Counted from the stretch's first letter, positions 11,401 through 23,100 are shown. The stretch is DNA of 49,570 bases from Phoronis ovalis (GCA_028565635.1 JAOXYB010032507.1:1-49570); one strand, 5' to 3'. Notes: generated by a model from the sequence alone, not told the origin. Translations and numbers: made by a program.

Positions 11401-14400
11401 TGTCATCAGACAACATATCTGCATTGATGTCAATTTGCTTGTTATTTACACATTTACTATAGTCAGTACTTAATAAACTATTGTACCAGGCCTTTGGTTC
11501 TGATTGAAAGCTGGTACATGTATCATGTGACTGTCGATGAGTTGTTATTCCATTACTTTGGCCATCCGTGTGAAATTTAGAGATTGTTCCTGCCTTTTGC
11601 TTATCTGGCTCAGCCATTTTTTTCTTTCTCTGTTTCACATTGAGCTTAGATAATCGCTGCTGTTTAGAAGTAAAACCTGGTTGTCGTTTGGGAGTGGCTT
11701 GTGCTTTTTCCTTCTGGAATTTGACTATTTTATTTCTATGATTTTTAGCCAGTAAATACTCCTTGGATTCAACACAATCTTCACTTTCAACATCAGGAGT
11801 TTGTTTTTTAATAGTATTTCCTACCGTCCACTGGTGTACTTCTGTCGGCTGGCAGTCAACAACCAATGCTTCGTTTTCAACAGATTTACAAGACTCCCCT
11901 TTGTCATTGCCATTTGATTCAACTAGTGGAAAAGCGTTCATGACATCGCAATGTGTTACTAATGACAGTTGTTCTCCATCCGATAAAAAACTTTTAATTG
12001 GTCGCTTGAAAGATTCGTTGACTAGAGAAGTATTGTCACTCAAGGAAACATCACAATCTTGATCGTTTACAGTAGATTTGTGATCAAAATCAGTGGCAGA
12101 ATTGTATGTATTTTTTAAAGAATACGGCTTCCTCTCAGATAAAATAAAATGGCTCTCCGGCGTACTATCACAGGATGACGTATTGTACATAAAATCATTT
12201 CTTGCAAATGAGTAAACATCTTCGGCAACAGGAAGATATGTAGCGCTGGGTGACCTCTTTTTGCTCTCAGATAAAAAGACGCTAATAGGACATACCCCCG
12301 ATTCTCTGTTACTGCCTGGAGTTGGGTCACACGATGATGTGTCACCTAGAAATTCATCTTTTGGAGATTTGTAAAAATCTGTTAGATAAGTAGCTGACAT
12401 TTCAGTCGACACACTGTCCTTACAGAAGATTTCATTCGAATAATCAGTTGTGCTGCATATTTGGTCATTTTTGATTTGTTCATATGTATGGATTTCATCT
12501 TCTTCAATCAAATCATCGATATAATGTTCAGTTTGCTTATAAGCTGCAGTTTTACACGCAGATGTCAATATATAGTTAATGTATGAATTTATGATTAAAC
12601 GATGAACAAAAGACTCTGTACGTTCTTTAGATTCAATACGCCTACTTTTAGTTTCTTTTTTGTAATTATTCGATTCCACTAGTGGTGTTACTAATGTCAA
12701 GTGTTCTCCATCCGATAAGAATATTTTAACTGGCTGCTTCAAAGATTGGCCGACTATACGTGGAGTGCTGTCATCCGAAGATACATAACAACTTTGATCG
12801 TCTATAGTAGACTTGTGATGAAAATCATCAGTAAGGGAACTGTATGCAGTTTTTAAAGTACACGGCTTCCTCTCAGATAAAAGAAGATGCGTTATTCGTA
12901 CACCTGGGTTCCTGTTGTTCTCTAATGTACCGTCGAAGGACATCTTGTCTATAAAATCATTTCTTGCAAATGTGTGAATATTTTCGTCAATAGGAGGAGT
13001 TATAGTTTGTTGTGACTCCTGTTTTCGCTCAGATAAAAATACTTTAATAGGGCGTACAATTGATTTTATGTTATTCTCTGGAGTATGGTCACTCAAGCAT
13101 GTATCACCTTCAATTTCATCTGCTGAAGATTTGTAAATATCTGTTAGATAAGTAGCAGAAATTTCTGTCGGCACCCTGTCATTGCATAAGTCTCCATTTG
13201 CATAACAAATTGTGCTGCATATTTGGTCATTTATTATTCTTTCATTTCTGTGTATTTCATCTTCATTAATCAAATCATAGCTATAATTTTCAGTTTGCTT
13301 AAATGCGGCAGTTTTACAAGCAGTTATTAATATATAGTTAATATATGAGTTGATAATTACCCGATAAATAAAAGACTTTGCATGTTCTTTGGTTGCAATA
13401 CACGTAGTTTTAATGTCTTTTTTGGAATTATCATTCAATTCCGCTAGTGGTGTTACTAATGCCAACTCTTCTCCGTCCGATAAGAATCTTTTAACTGGAC
13501 GCTTCAAAGATTCGCTGACTATACGAGGAGTGTTGTCATTCAAGGATACATCACAACTTTGATCGTTTCTAGTAGATTTGTGATGAAAATCGTAAGTTAG
13601 ATAATTGTATGCAATTTTTGAAGAACACGGCTTTGTTTTGGATGAAGGAAAATGACTTTCACGTACACTTGTTTCCCTATAATTGCTATCTGGTGTAATA
13701 TCGCAGGAAGACGTATTGTCTATAAAATCATTTCTTGCAAATGTGTGAAGATATGTAGTTTGTTGTGACTCCTGTTTTTGCTCAGATAAAAAGACTTTAA
13801 TTGGACGGCGTACTTCTGATTCTCTTTTACTCTCAGGAGCACAGTCACATGGGGATGTGTCACTTACAAATTCATCTTCTGAAGATTTGTAAAAACATGT
13901 TAGATAAGTAGCAGACATTTCTGTCGGCACGCTGTCCTTGCATAAGTCTCCATTCACGTAACGAATTGTGTTGCTTACTTGGTCATTTTTTATTTTTTCA
14001 TATTTGTGGATTTTATCTTCATTAATTAAATCAACGGTATAATTTTCAGTTTGCTTATGTGCTACAGTTTTACAAGCAGTTATTAACACATAGTTAATAT
14101 ATGAATTGATGATTAACCGGTGAATAAAAAACTCTGTATATTCTTTAGTTGCAATACATCTAGTTTTAATTTCTTTTTTGTAATTATCATTCGATTCCGC
14201 TAGTGATGCTACTAATACTTCATCCGCTACGAACCTTTTAACTGGACGCTTCAATGATTCGCTGACTATACGAGGAGTGCTGTCATTCAAGGACATATCA
14301 CAACTTTGTTCGTCTATAGTTACATCACAACTTTGATCGTCTATTGTAGATATGTCATGAAAATCATCAGTGAGATAATTGTATGCAATTTTTGAAGAAC

Positions 14401-15725
14401 ACGGCTTTGTTTTGGATGAAGGAAAATGACTTTCACGTACACTTGCTTCCTGATATTTGCTCTCTGGTGTACTATCGCAGGAAGACGTATTGTCAATAAA
14501 ATCACTTCTTGTAAATGTGTGAATATCTTCCTTCGGAAGATATGTAGTTTGTGTTGACCCCTGTTTTCTCTCAGACAAAAAGACTTTAATTGGACATACT
14601 TCTGATTCTCGGTTACTCTCTGGAGTACGGTCACATGAGGATGTGTCACTTACAAATTTATGTTCTGAAGATTTGTAAAAATGTGTTAGATAATAAGTAG
14701 CAGACCTTTCAGTTGGATCGCTGTCCTCTGATATGTCACTATTCGCATAACAAGATATGTTACATACTTGGTTATTTTTGATTTGTTGGTTAGTTTGGAT
14801 TTCATCTCCATTAATCAAATCATCGGTATAATTTTCAGTTTGTTTATAAGCTGCAGTTTTACAGGCAGTTATCAATACATAGTTAATATAGGAATTGATG
14901 ACTAACTGATAAATATAAGACTCTGTATATTCTTTAGATGCAGTACCAATACTTGTTCTATCTTTGTAATTATCATACGATTTCCCTCGCTGTGAATTGT
15001 TTGAAAAATCACAAGGTGTTTCTAACGTAGTGTCAAAGGAGGACACATCACAGCTTTGATCATTTTGGGTAGATTTGTGATAAACATCTTCTTTCTACAA
15101 AAAACAGTTCTGCTTATTTTTTACATTATCTTCAAATGTGCAAAAAAAAATTGATTACCATCCGGATAGATTTGCCAGATATTATAATTGAACTAATAGT
15201 TGCAGTATCAGCCGGGGGCATCTTGTTTGATCATTGTTTGTCATCCAGAGCTTAAGTCATGCGCATCAGAAACTCTTTGATTGATTGATTCCCTCATTTT
15301 ATCACAATTTGTGTCTACAAGTATTGTGTCAATGACCCGATAATGGATTAATAAGACTTATAACGCAGATTAACTACTTATATGCCTAATGATCACAAAC
15401 TATTGTTTTTTACCTATTAAATGTTTATGTGTAGTGTTACAAGTCATGGCATACATTTGATTATAAGCATACATACCTCAATGCTATCTTGTGATTGAAA
15501 AATTCGTTGATAAAATTCTTCAGCAGTAAGAATAGAACTCATGCACCCAGTCAGATCATACAAGGATGAGTCTCGCGTGAGATCAAAGTCCGAGACATTG
15601 CGAGAAAGTACATGGTTCTTACCATTCCTTTTAATATTGTTGTCTAGTAACATATTTGAATATAGCTTTTCATCACTTAGTGATGTGATTTCTGGCAAAT
15701 AGTCATAGTAAAACTGGCCTTCCAT
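5250..15725 (-). CDS. Giant repetitive tail-anchored protein, unrecognised family (3 exons, ~3,227 aa)
   Basis: Joining 15725-15477, 15094-5854 and 5443-5250 gives one frame of 3,228 codons including the stop; both introns keep phase (0 and 1). The protein has no signal peptide. It is hydrophilic and rich in Ser, Lys, Asp, Thr and Asn, and consists mostly of repeats. About residues 137-1152 hold four ~255-aa units. A diverged fifth unit lies near 1460-1700. Two ~155-180-aa blocks lie at about 1280-1457 and 2702-2860. An array of four 81-84-aa basic units spans about 2338-2687, and three ~45-53-aa Ser-rich units span about 2981-3130. A Cys cluster lies near 2211-2232. The last exon encodes a single hydrophobic span (about 3179-3197) and a 30-residue polar tail, so a cytoplasmic C-tail-anchored protein is the likeliest topology. 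A motif close to P-x-K-x-F-L-S-E-R-K-Q recurs more than 20 times, often next to TSSCDSTPES. I cannot assign a function. If the second exon is not spliced it ends at a stop at 5738-5740. Confidence 0.75.
5854..15094 (-). CDS. Giant repeat protein exon 2, 9,241-bp single exon
   Basis: Acceptor ttttttgtag precedes 15094, and a strong AAAG|gtaaga donor follows 5854. The exon is open for over 3,000 codons in AT-rich DNA where the other frames close quickly, so it is under coding constraint. All internal repeat families lie inside it. Reading past the donor adds only 38 codons to a stop at 5738-5740, with no membrane segment. Confidence 0.9.
5955..6402 (-). repeat. Three Ser/Asp-rich coding repeats near the C terminus (R4)
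   Basis: Units begin near 6402, 6263 and 6103. Consensus: NEEGDR...GNxHDxxDY, IQSSDxSSRSIRTSK, EVxSHQxVxNTxT. The units are acidic and serine-rich, about 45-53 residues long, and lie just before the membrane anchor. Confidence 0.85.
6765..7240 (-). repeat. R3 block, copy B
   Basis: Begins PKAWYNSLLSNDNSQYANN and contains EKPKKLQEKTTFQDKFSAPR, KLVYTLCGCANS, CTYDDHILSFD and SEKQTHKTASNKQ. The conserved YTLCGC and YDDxxLSFD patches in copies A and B stand out from the surrounding drift. Confidence 0.85.
7285..8330 (-). repeat. Four tandem 81-84-aa basic coding repeats (R2)
   Basis: The unit contains SVESKEHSLVKNHRNKIIK, LKSLSSEKEKxRTTSKGQPG, SKQLQLSKxNLNHRKKKIK and AGPxKQKPxTTSKFxTDGQ. Equivalent positions fall near 8272, 8020, 7768 and 7525, spaced 252, 252 and 243 bp. 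The third unit lacks three residues. The array is strongly basic, unlike the acidic R4 block. A fifth, isolated copy lies at about 11570-11790. Confidence 0.9.
8650..8712 (-). other. Cysteine cluster in the giant protein
   Basis: Encodes RKRCCVLCDSTNCECPRL: Cys-Cys, Cys, Cys and Cys within 14 residues. The spacing could bind metal or form disulphides, but it matches no finger I can name. It occurs once, in the non-repeated middle of the protein. Confidence 0.6.
8900..10240 (-). repeat. Short-period P-x-K-x-F-L-S-E-R-K-Q repeats
   Basis: About eight irregular copies, among them HPIKIFLSEQKQRPL, SPTKMLSFERKQRSL, RPTKMFLSEQKRED, GPVKRFLFKPKQRTL, RPSSIFLSDRRRRIS, RSTKIFLSERKQRTS and YPAKIYLSERKQQSM. 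Spacing is about 60-90 residues, with Ser/Asp-rich linkers such as DTTSCDSTPAC and DISSSSCSSFDS. This looks like expansion of a sub-repeat taken from R1. Confidence 0.8.
10200..10960 (-). repeat. Diverged fifth R1 unit
   Basis: Encodes the second half of a unit (TSSCDSTSES, FHHKSTIDGCDVSSND, KRPVKRFLSDGEQLALV), then KELTESFIHRLMV and LYIKQVLIKACANAA at about 10555-10470. It is separated from the four-unit block by one R2 unit and one R3 block, so it was displaced by an insertion or by later duplication. Confidence 0.8.
10975..11505 (-). repeat. R3 block, copy A
   Basis: Begins PKAWYNSLLSTDYSKCVNN and contains EKPKKLQDETTQQAKFSTPR, KLFYTLCGCGANN, YTYDDYLLSFD and SEKQNSQIASNGQP. It is paralogous to the block at 6765-7240. 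In both places the block follows an R2 unit, so R2 plus R3 was duplicated together. Confidence 0.85.
11890..14935 (-). repeat. Four tandem ~255-aa coding repeats (R1)
   Basis: Units begin with KEYTES or a variant at 14935, 14146, 13390 and 12628, spaced 789, 756 and 762 bp (multiples of three). Each contains, in order, the helix FIHRLIINSYINYVLITACK, then KQTENYTDDLIN, ATYLTDFYKSSEDE, SDTSSCDxTPES, RPIKVFLSERKQES, a second TSSCDSTPES, FHHKSTIDDQSCDVS and KRPVKRFLSDGEQL. Copies differ by many substitutions, so these are aged tandem duplications kept in frame. Confidence 0.9.
15477..15725 (-). CDS. Giant repeat protein exon 1 (start codon)
   Basis: Starts MEGQFYYDYLPEITSLSDEK and ends SQDSIE at GAG|gtatgt, phase 0. 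It is acidic and non-repetitive with no signal peptide or membrane segment. The frame joins exon 2 directly as SIE|KEDVYHKS, and YHKSTQNDQSCDV resembles the HKSTIDDQSCDV end of the internal repeat unit. That supports the join. Confidence 0.75.
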
Positions 15726-18003
15726 TTTGTATCATAAGATGACACCGAATCGAGCTTTTTGACAAACTGATGATGTCATCAGGCGTAGATGTAATCTGCC
15801 TAATATGCTATAATGTCGTCAACTAATTAAATAAATTAAGGATCGAAATGGTTTAATTTCACCAGCATGTACTTCTTGTTTTAGTACTGCAACATCTGTC
15901 TTTTTTATTTACTATTGGCATTTACGCTTTCATGTTGACTGGTAATACTTCGTTGATGCAGGTAGGTAACGACTTCTTTGTGCCAGTACCCTGATGTTTT
16001 GAACACACATACGTCATCAAAAACAAAGAATGGCGTAGATTTAGTTCTTTCTAGCTACTTCCTTGAAATGTGTCTTTTCGTGTTCTACTTCATCACTCTG
16101 TAAACATCATAACTCCTTTGATATATTCAACTGATTATTATAATGCAATATTACAAAACAATGACAATATTTTTGTCAAAGCTCTGATGTTGTTATTTGT
16201 TACGTAGCTGCATACGTTTGTAACATAATTATATAAATCAGGGATTTTACAAAAATACCACAACTCTACAGTATACCTGTTTGTAACACGAAATCGTGTT
16301 TTCAGTTGATTGCGTTCTTCTCCATACTATTAGCAATTGTACCAATTTATATAATGCCACATGCTACGAATCGGTTCAAAAAAAATGATATCCAAAATTC
16401 TCACGTTTTATGAAATATATTTAGATTACTTACTATATAGTATAAATTACTTACTACAAATGGCTAATTGTATGCTAATACAGCTAATGTAGAACAGTAC
16501 AGTATAAATGCTGCTGCAGTGCCTGGGGGTCCGACTCAAATCAAAGAATAAAACACGTTAACGCGCACTACGCATTTAGGGTTAAGCACTTCCTTTTCTA
16601 GTGTGATTGATACTGCTATAATTAGTTTTCTAAAGAAGTTGCAAGAAAGGAATATGGTTTGACTACATATAGTACGATATGGTATGACTGCATCTTTCAA
16701 TTAAAAAATGAAACTCAAATTATTAAATAAAACTTTAACAACGTTTATTTATACTTCAGTATGTTGCTGTTCTACATTTTCGTAACAAGTCTCATATAAC
16801 ACTTAACATATAAATAATCATTATTATAATTTATAATACTTTTGTCATTGCCGATTTCCACTGAATTATGCATTATGATTAAAATCAGTGACAAGTAATC
16901 TAAACATTTCATCGTTTCTCTATATTTCAATTAAATGCAGATAATACGAGTTAGAAAAGAAGTAAGTGGTTTGTTTATGTATTACCTGTATCAAATTGAA
17001 AGTAGAGAAACTACTATGGCACTTCGTAAGCTTATTAATGGCACATTATATCTACATCCATTTTATAAGTGTAAGAAAAAACTTTCTTTTCTCGAGAGAG
17101 CTTAGAAAGCCAGTTTAACATTTCATATGACTATGTCAATCATTGGTCTATATCCTACTCTAAACAATCTATACATACTAGAACGTTAACTATAGTTGAC
17201 GACTAGTATGGCAAACAAAAGCGCTTGTGGCATATGAAAAGCTAAGATCTGCATGCACCTTATTGTACACAAGTTATATAAATAATCTTCCTCAAAATTG
17301 TTAAAAAATTAGTAAGCAATTACAATTATTACATAACAATGATATAAACTTAACAAAAGTTAATCACAGTGACCAGCAATATCACTTATATTAAAACCGC
17401 ATATTTACAAATAAACGGCTGTTCTTCCTTTATAAACAGATAAAACATTACACAAACGGCCTCGACGCCTATTTGAAAAAAATAACAATAATAACAAGAA
17501 AAAGCAATAATAATCATAAGTTTGTATGACTAGTTCAGCCATATCCCTTAACCATTTACATAATACGCTGGGTAAAATAGCAAGCTCGCGGAACCAGTCC
17601 TCTTTAATATATTCTCTTTTGTGCTAAAAACTATATTTTAGAAAGACTTAGTCGCGGTATCTACTGCACTTTTTTAAAATTTTATGGAACTAACGCACTA
17701 AGGTGTTTTATTCGCCTCAAAGTTTATATTGATGTAGTTGCCTATAATAAAATACAATAGTTCTTTACTGGTAAATATGGATTTGCAAACAATGACTCGG
17801 CATGATTTCAATATAACGTTGCTTCTATAATACAAGAGATTATACTTTGTAGAGCTAACTGAAGATACCCTCTTGTTTGCATATCCGTGTTGTTACCGTA
17901 CAAGTCGCAGTTACACCACGTTATTTCACTGCTTGGTAAATTGAGTGAGATCATGTGCAATAACTATATATGTTATTTTTTAAATCTTTGCCAATAGACA
18001 GCA
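15726..18003. other. Intergenic region / chitin synthase 3' UTR
   Basis: Lies between the start of the giant gene and the chitin synthase stop, both on the minus strand. It should hold the chitin synthase 3' UTR and the giant gene's promoter. tttatt at 17707-17712 reads AATAAA on the minus strand about 290 bp after the stop, and other copies lie near 16744. No coding exon was seen. Confidence 0.5.
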
Positions 18004-20198
18004 TTATGCATAATATCCGTAGTTCAGTCCCTCTCGCCTCGGATTTGGAGCATAATTACGTGGCATAGCATATCTTTGTTCTCTGTATCTGTCATCCATT
18101 TTTTGTCTTATTGTCCTATACATGTCGTTACCATAACCATGTCGCGGACCAGAACCACGCGGACCAGGACCTGGCATGTCCACACGTGCATCTGTATTGT
18201 AATCTTGATTCCTTACGCCAAGTTCCTGCTTCAATTTATTTAGCCGACGCTGAAAATTTCTATTTAACGTATGACCGAATTCTCTAGGATATCTGCCATA
18301 AGGATCACGTTGTGATCTCTGGCGTCTCAAGTTACCTCTTGGATGTTCTTGAGAATTTCCACTGCTGGCGAGGCGCCTTAACCGGCGCTGCATATTTTGC
18401 TGTAAATCCATTTTATTTCTGCTTTGATCGCGATCTCCATATACCGATGGTGCCCCTTGCCTTGAAATACCATAGTTCCATGGATCCTGTGTTGCACCGG
18501 GTGGTTTTTTGTCGTCATCATCATCATCACTGGGAATATCACACGGCGGCTCTTCTTCATCGTCATCTCCATAATCCGGGGAAGGTTCAAATTTAGAACC
18601 TTTAATCTGCTGCAAACTTTTAGTGATATCGATAGCTGCTTGTATGTCATCCGAAGGATCTACGAACTTTTTCTGAAATGGCATACGTAACTCAGTAATG
18701 GCCAATAGGTGAAGAATCGTTCCCCATCTGTGTACTAACATACCAGTAAACTGAACCAGCAAAATCAATGTGAAGAATATTAAAAACACGAATCCCAACG
18801 GCTCAAATCTGTTTGTTCCACCATCTGCACTTGGTAGTGGAATGAAGAAAGTGTCTTTCAGCTCTTCTTGAAGTATCTGTAGTTGGAAGACTATGATAAT
18901 CCATAAAAAGTTCATCATGAAGTATCCAAATACGACATTATTGCGTAGCTCACACAGATCTGATGCAATTTTCTTCTGATGTTCTTTATCTTCATTCAAA
19001 GGATGCAGGTATTTCCTAATCAAATCTTTCCAGAACTTAATTTCCCGTTGACCTAAAGACTCGATTGGTCCATCACCCATTCTCTCGTCTTCTAACCAGG
19101 CGGGATTTTTCATGTCATTACGTTTGATAACAATTTGCTGGTTAACCTCTGGTTCTGGCTCGGGTTCCGGTGCAATTACTTCCGGAGCTATATCTATGAC
19201 AGCATGTTGACTTTTGTTTTGCTCACTGTTAGCACGTTGCAACTGGTTCAGTTGTTGCGACACTGCCGCGGTTGCCTGGCCATTCATTTGACCGGGCATC
19301 TGTAGTAAAGCTTGATGAATCTTCAGCAACAATTGTTCTTGTGATGTGTGCTCACCATTCGCTCGGTGACCCATGAGAGTATTAAGGAATTCTTTTAGCT
19401 CGTCAAAAAGAGTGTTTATTCCCAACCATGCTAACAATCCTTTTTTTTTCTTTTTCTTTGCAGCCTCTGCAAGCGCTTTTTCCTCAGCCTCAGCTTCCGC
19501 TTTAGTTTTCCTTTTCGCAACTTCACGCGTACCCCATGAGACGTTATTCAAATTACAAAGTGAATAAATAGTCAACAACAGGTAACCCGACGGAATACAC
19601 AAGAAATATAAAGCACCCGGTACGAGGCATGAAAATTCTTGGGGATGCAATATCGCACTAATGATGAAAAAGGTGATCAGAGCCAGCAGAAACAGTACAT
19701 TTGGTGAGAAAATCGTCTCCGTGGCGGCATTAATACACGTCCCTACTATGACAATCATCATTATAATTGCATATATAGCACTCATAAACGTAGCAACGTC
19801 TAGTTGTATCTTCGATTTCGTTGTCATGCATAAGATCAAGAAGAACAAAGCTGGCCCTAAAGAAAGCCCGTATGACGCCCAGAGGTTGGTTTTGATGACG
19901 GAATTAAAGGCACCAGCAATCATCATTAACACTGTAGCCGGACCAAGGATAGTGGATATCATAAGCAGAAACTGATATAACATATATAAATTACTAATGT
20001 TATCGTTCACGCTGACAGTGTTCTTATAATCTGATAGCAAATCCATAATGTTAGCCATAGTTGATGGACCCCAACGACGACGCTGATTGAAGAACTCACG
20101 GAAATGTTCTGGCGCGTAAGTCAAGGCGTCAGAAGCGGCACAATATTCGACGCGGTAGCCTTGCTGCAGGAGTAATGTGCATAGCCAACGATCCTCAC
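18004..20198 (-). CDS. Chitin synthase exon 27, terminal
   Basis: Encodes [20 protein letters not shown] and [10 protein letters not shown], completing the active site. Then come five spans and [12 protein letters not shown], a KKKKKK run with a coiled-coil-like Gln-rich segment, [12 protein letters not shown], two spans, an acidic patch ([17 protein letters not shown]) and an Arg/Tyr/Gly-rich tail ending LNYGYYA before TAA at 18004-18006. Confidence 0.95.
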
Positions 20199-23100
20199 CT
20201 ATAAAGGAAAGAAGAAGTTGACCAACTGATCAAAAACTAAACATGTTTTAAAAGGATAATCTTTGTATGTAATTTGAACAAAATAAAAATAAAGAAATAT
20301 CGGGTTATTAGTCACATTTACGGCATTTATTTATTGTGTTGACATACCTTGATCATACTGCACATAATGACCAGCTTCAGTTGCTTTGATCGTGTAGGTT
20401 TTCATGACGTTATCATCCATAATGGCGGAACCTCGAAACAAACTGAAGCATCCGGGACTACAAAGTACACAACCAAAAACATGCTCGGCAGCTTTTTGCA
20501 TCCAATGACCAATGGCGTATTCAAACTTCTGATACCATACCATAGGACCTGGAAAACAGATGGTATGACAGAGTACAGAAACAGGTACGGACATGCCTAT
20601 ATTATCATAAACAATCAATTATTGAAACTAGAGGCAAACTTTGATAGGTGTAAATCACAACACATTCAAATGAAACTTTATTCTACTTTCACTTAAAATT
20701 ACATACTGGCGAAAATCAATTGTAAAACCACGGTCTCAGCTGTCTCTTTTCATTGCAATCTTACCTGCTCCTATTGGATGAATGCGACCACAAGCAGCCC
20801 CGACTTTTTTGTTTTTCTTCATTCTGTCAATCAAAAGTCTTACAGCATCTGGTTTGAAGTCAACGTCACCATCAAGAGCTAACAGGAACGTACTCTCTGC
20901 TTCTTGATGTAGTATTTCGGGCACGTCCTCAAAGATGTCGGATTTGGTGAAATGGGCACTTTTGCCACGTCGATTAAGAGCAGATTTAGACCAAGATGAT
21001 AATTTCTTGTTGTTTTTTAATCTTAAGCTTTCGTCTAATCTTTCTAATGGCGTTTGGTCCTGTTTACCCATCAACTTGTAACCAAGCAGATAGTACATGT
21101 ACATCACCTAACAAGAAACATAAAGCGTTACGCAGCCACTAAATTTGATATTAGAAAACCAATGAATGCAAAGCCTGAACGAATGTCCAGATTATTTTAA
21201 ATATGTGATTGGTACTTTGAATATATATATGTATAAATTATTTGTAGAGAACAATGACTCTATCAACAAGCTAATAACTAACCTGAGACCATCGCTTTCT
21301 ATGACGTATTTTCTGTTTATCTTTAATGTGCATAATCAGGAATGTCCCACCAGGGAGTGTCCAGGTCAGTCTGCCTCCATAAGGTGTAGGTGTTCTTTCT
21401 GGGGCTGGCATCTCAATGACACTCTCATGTACGGAGCTTGCTGCTTCATTGATGACTTCTAGAAATTGCACAACAAACTGGTTCGGGACCATTTCCTCAT
21501 TATCATTCAAGTCCATAGCGTCGTCAAATAAAATATGAGCTGAAATAGTAATAATGAAAAATGTAATTTTTGTAAAACCAGTTAATCTTAATATATAATG
21601 CTGATATGTACACAATAGACAACAAAGGAAGTAAAAAGGAAGCAACGAAAAAACTAAGTACACTACAATAAGACAAATCTAGAGAGTACATACTTTCAAA
21701 TTCGTAATAATCTGGATCTATCACATCGAACGCTGTTTGGGCGCATTTGCGAGCACTTTGGTCAGAGTCCATTCTGAAAAAGCAAATTTCATGTTTTGTT
21801 ATATATTGGTGTCATAATGCTAATTTAATTTTATTTTTTTGAAAAATAAACAATTTCTATAGATGTTTCTCCTTGTGTTGTCAGTATATTGCATACATAG
21901 GCCAGATGATTGAATTAACCAGTGCAAAAGACATCAGATTCATGATATTTTTCATAAGGGATTGGAATCATAAACAGTTGAATTCTGATACATTAAAATA
22001 ACTCACCTGAAAACCGACTTCAGTAACTGTGTCATTTCATTTCTCGTTTCGTGCCACATTGTAGCTACGGCGTATATCTTCGGTACGATACGTGGAGCTT
22101 TTTCTGGTGATGGCACGTCATCGTCTTTCTTATGGATAGAATCTTCACTAGATTCACTACTGATTTCATCCTCAATGTAATGTACTTGACCGGTACCATT
22201 CCCCATGACCTCTTTGTCGTTATGACGACGGTTTAGCGTGAGTGATTGTTCAATGAGAGCGCCACAATACCCTGGTGTAACGAACAGTCTGAAGGTAATT
22301 AAATAAATTAACTTTAACAATAGTATAAAGTCAAATATCATTATGTAACAAGGGGTTATAAAAAGCATCACGTTCTTAAAACAAGTATATTTCTCGCTTC
22401 TGTCTCACCCAGAAAATTGCATGTTATTTTTAAATTGCATGTATGTATATACATGTATGAGTGTCTTTCCATTAGTTGCTAATTATCTAAATCTATTCCC
22501 TATTTACTTACTTCTCTGCTTTAGCCATTCTCTCCTGATTTGGGTACCAAATATGGATGGCAATGTACATCTGTGATATCCACCACAAACAGAAGAGTCC
22601 AAGATGCCAGTACAATAATCCTCCATCTCTATTCTGTTCAGGACAAAACCATGGATAATGTCCTGGTATAAACGAGTAACCATGGCAATGTAGCAGGAGC
22701 AAAGTCAATGTCATTGGGGTAGCAAGAGTTAGAGGCAAACTAAAGCTGATCTTCTGCATACAGAGTTTACAAGCCAAACGCGCGAAATAAAAACATATAG
22801 TGGTTGCCAGTATTTGAGAGATGGCAGGCCAGTATTCTACTATAAGGTTAACAAATTCCTGGGTCGTTTTATTTACGGTGGCGTTGGTTTCGTTGTTAGA
22901 GGCGTCTGTCAGAGGCTCAAGAACGGGACGCATTTGCCAAATAGACATTTGATAATTCGGAATGAAGATGAAGGCAAATGCTATGGTCCAACCGATCTTC
23001 CAGAGACAGGAAATAGAGAATGTCTTCTGTCGAACTTCGTGAAGCTCTGCCTTAAATCGACGAACATCCAATGGAATTTTACCACACAACCATTTGTCTT

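Noticed and set aside
19373-19975. Plus-strand frames opposite the chitin synthase membrane domain
   Set aside because: Antisense shadows: the FFFFFF run is simply the reverse of the KKKKKK run, and the hydrophobic stretch lies opposite the membrane spans.
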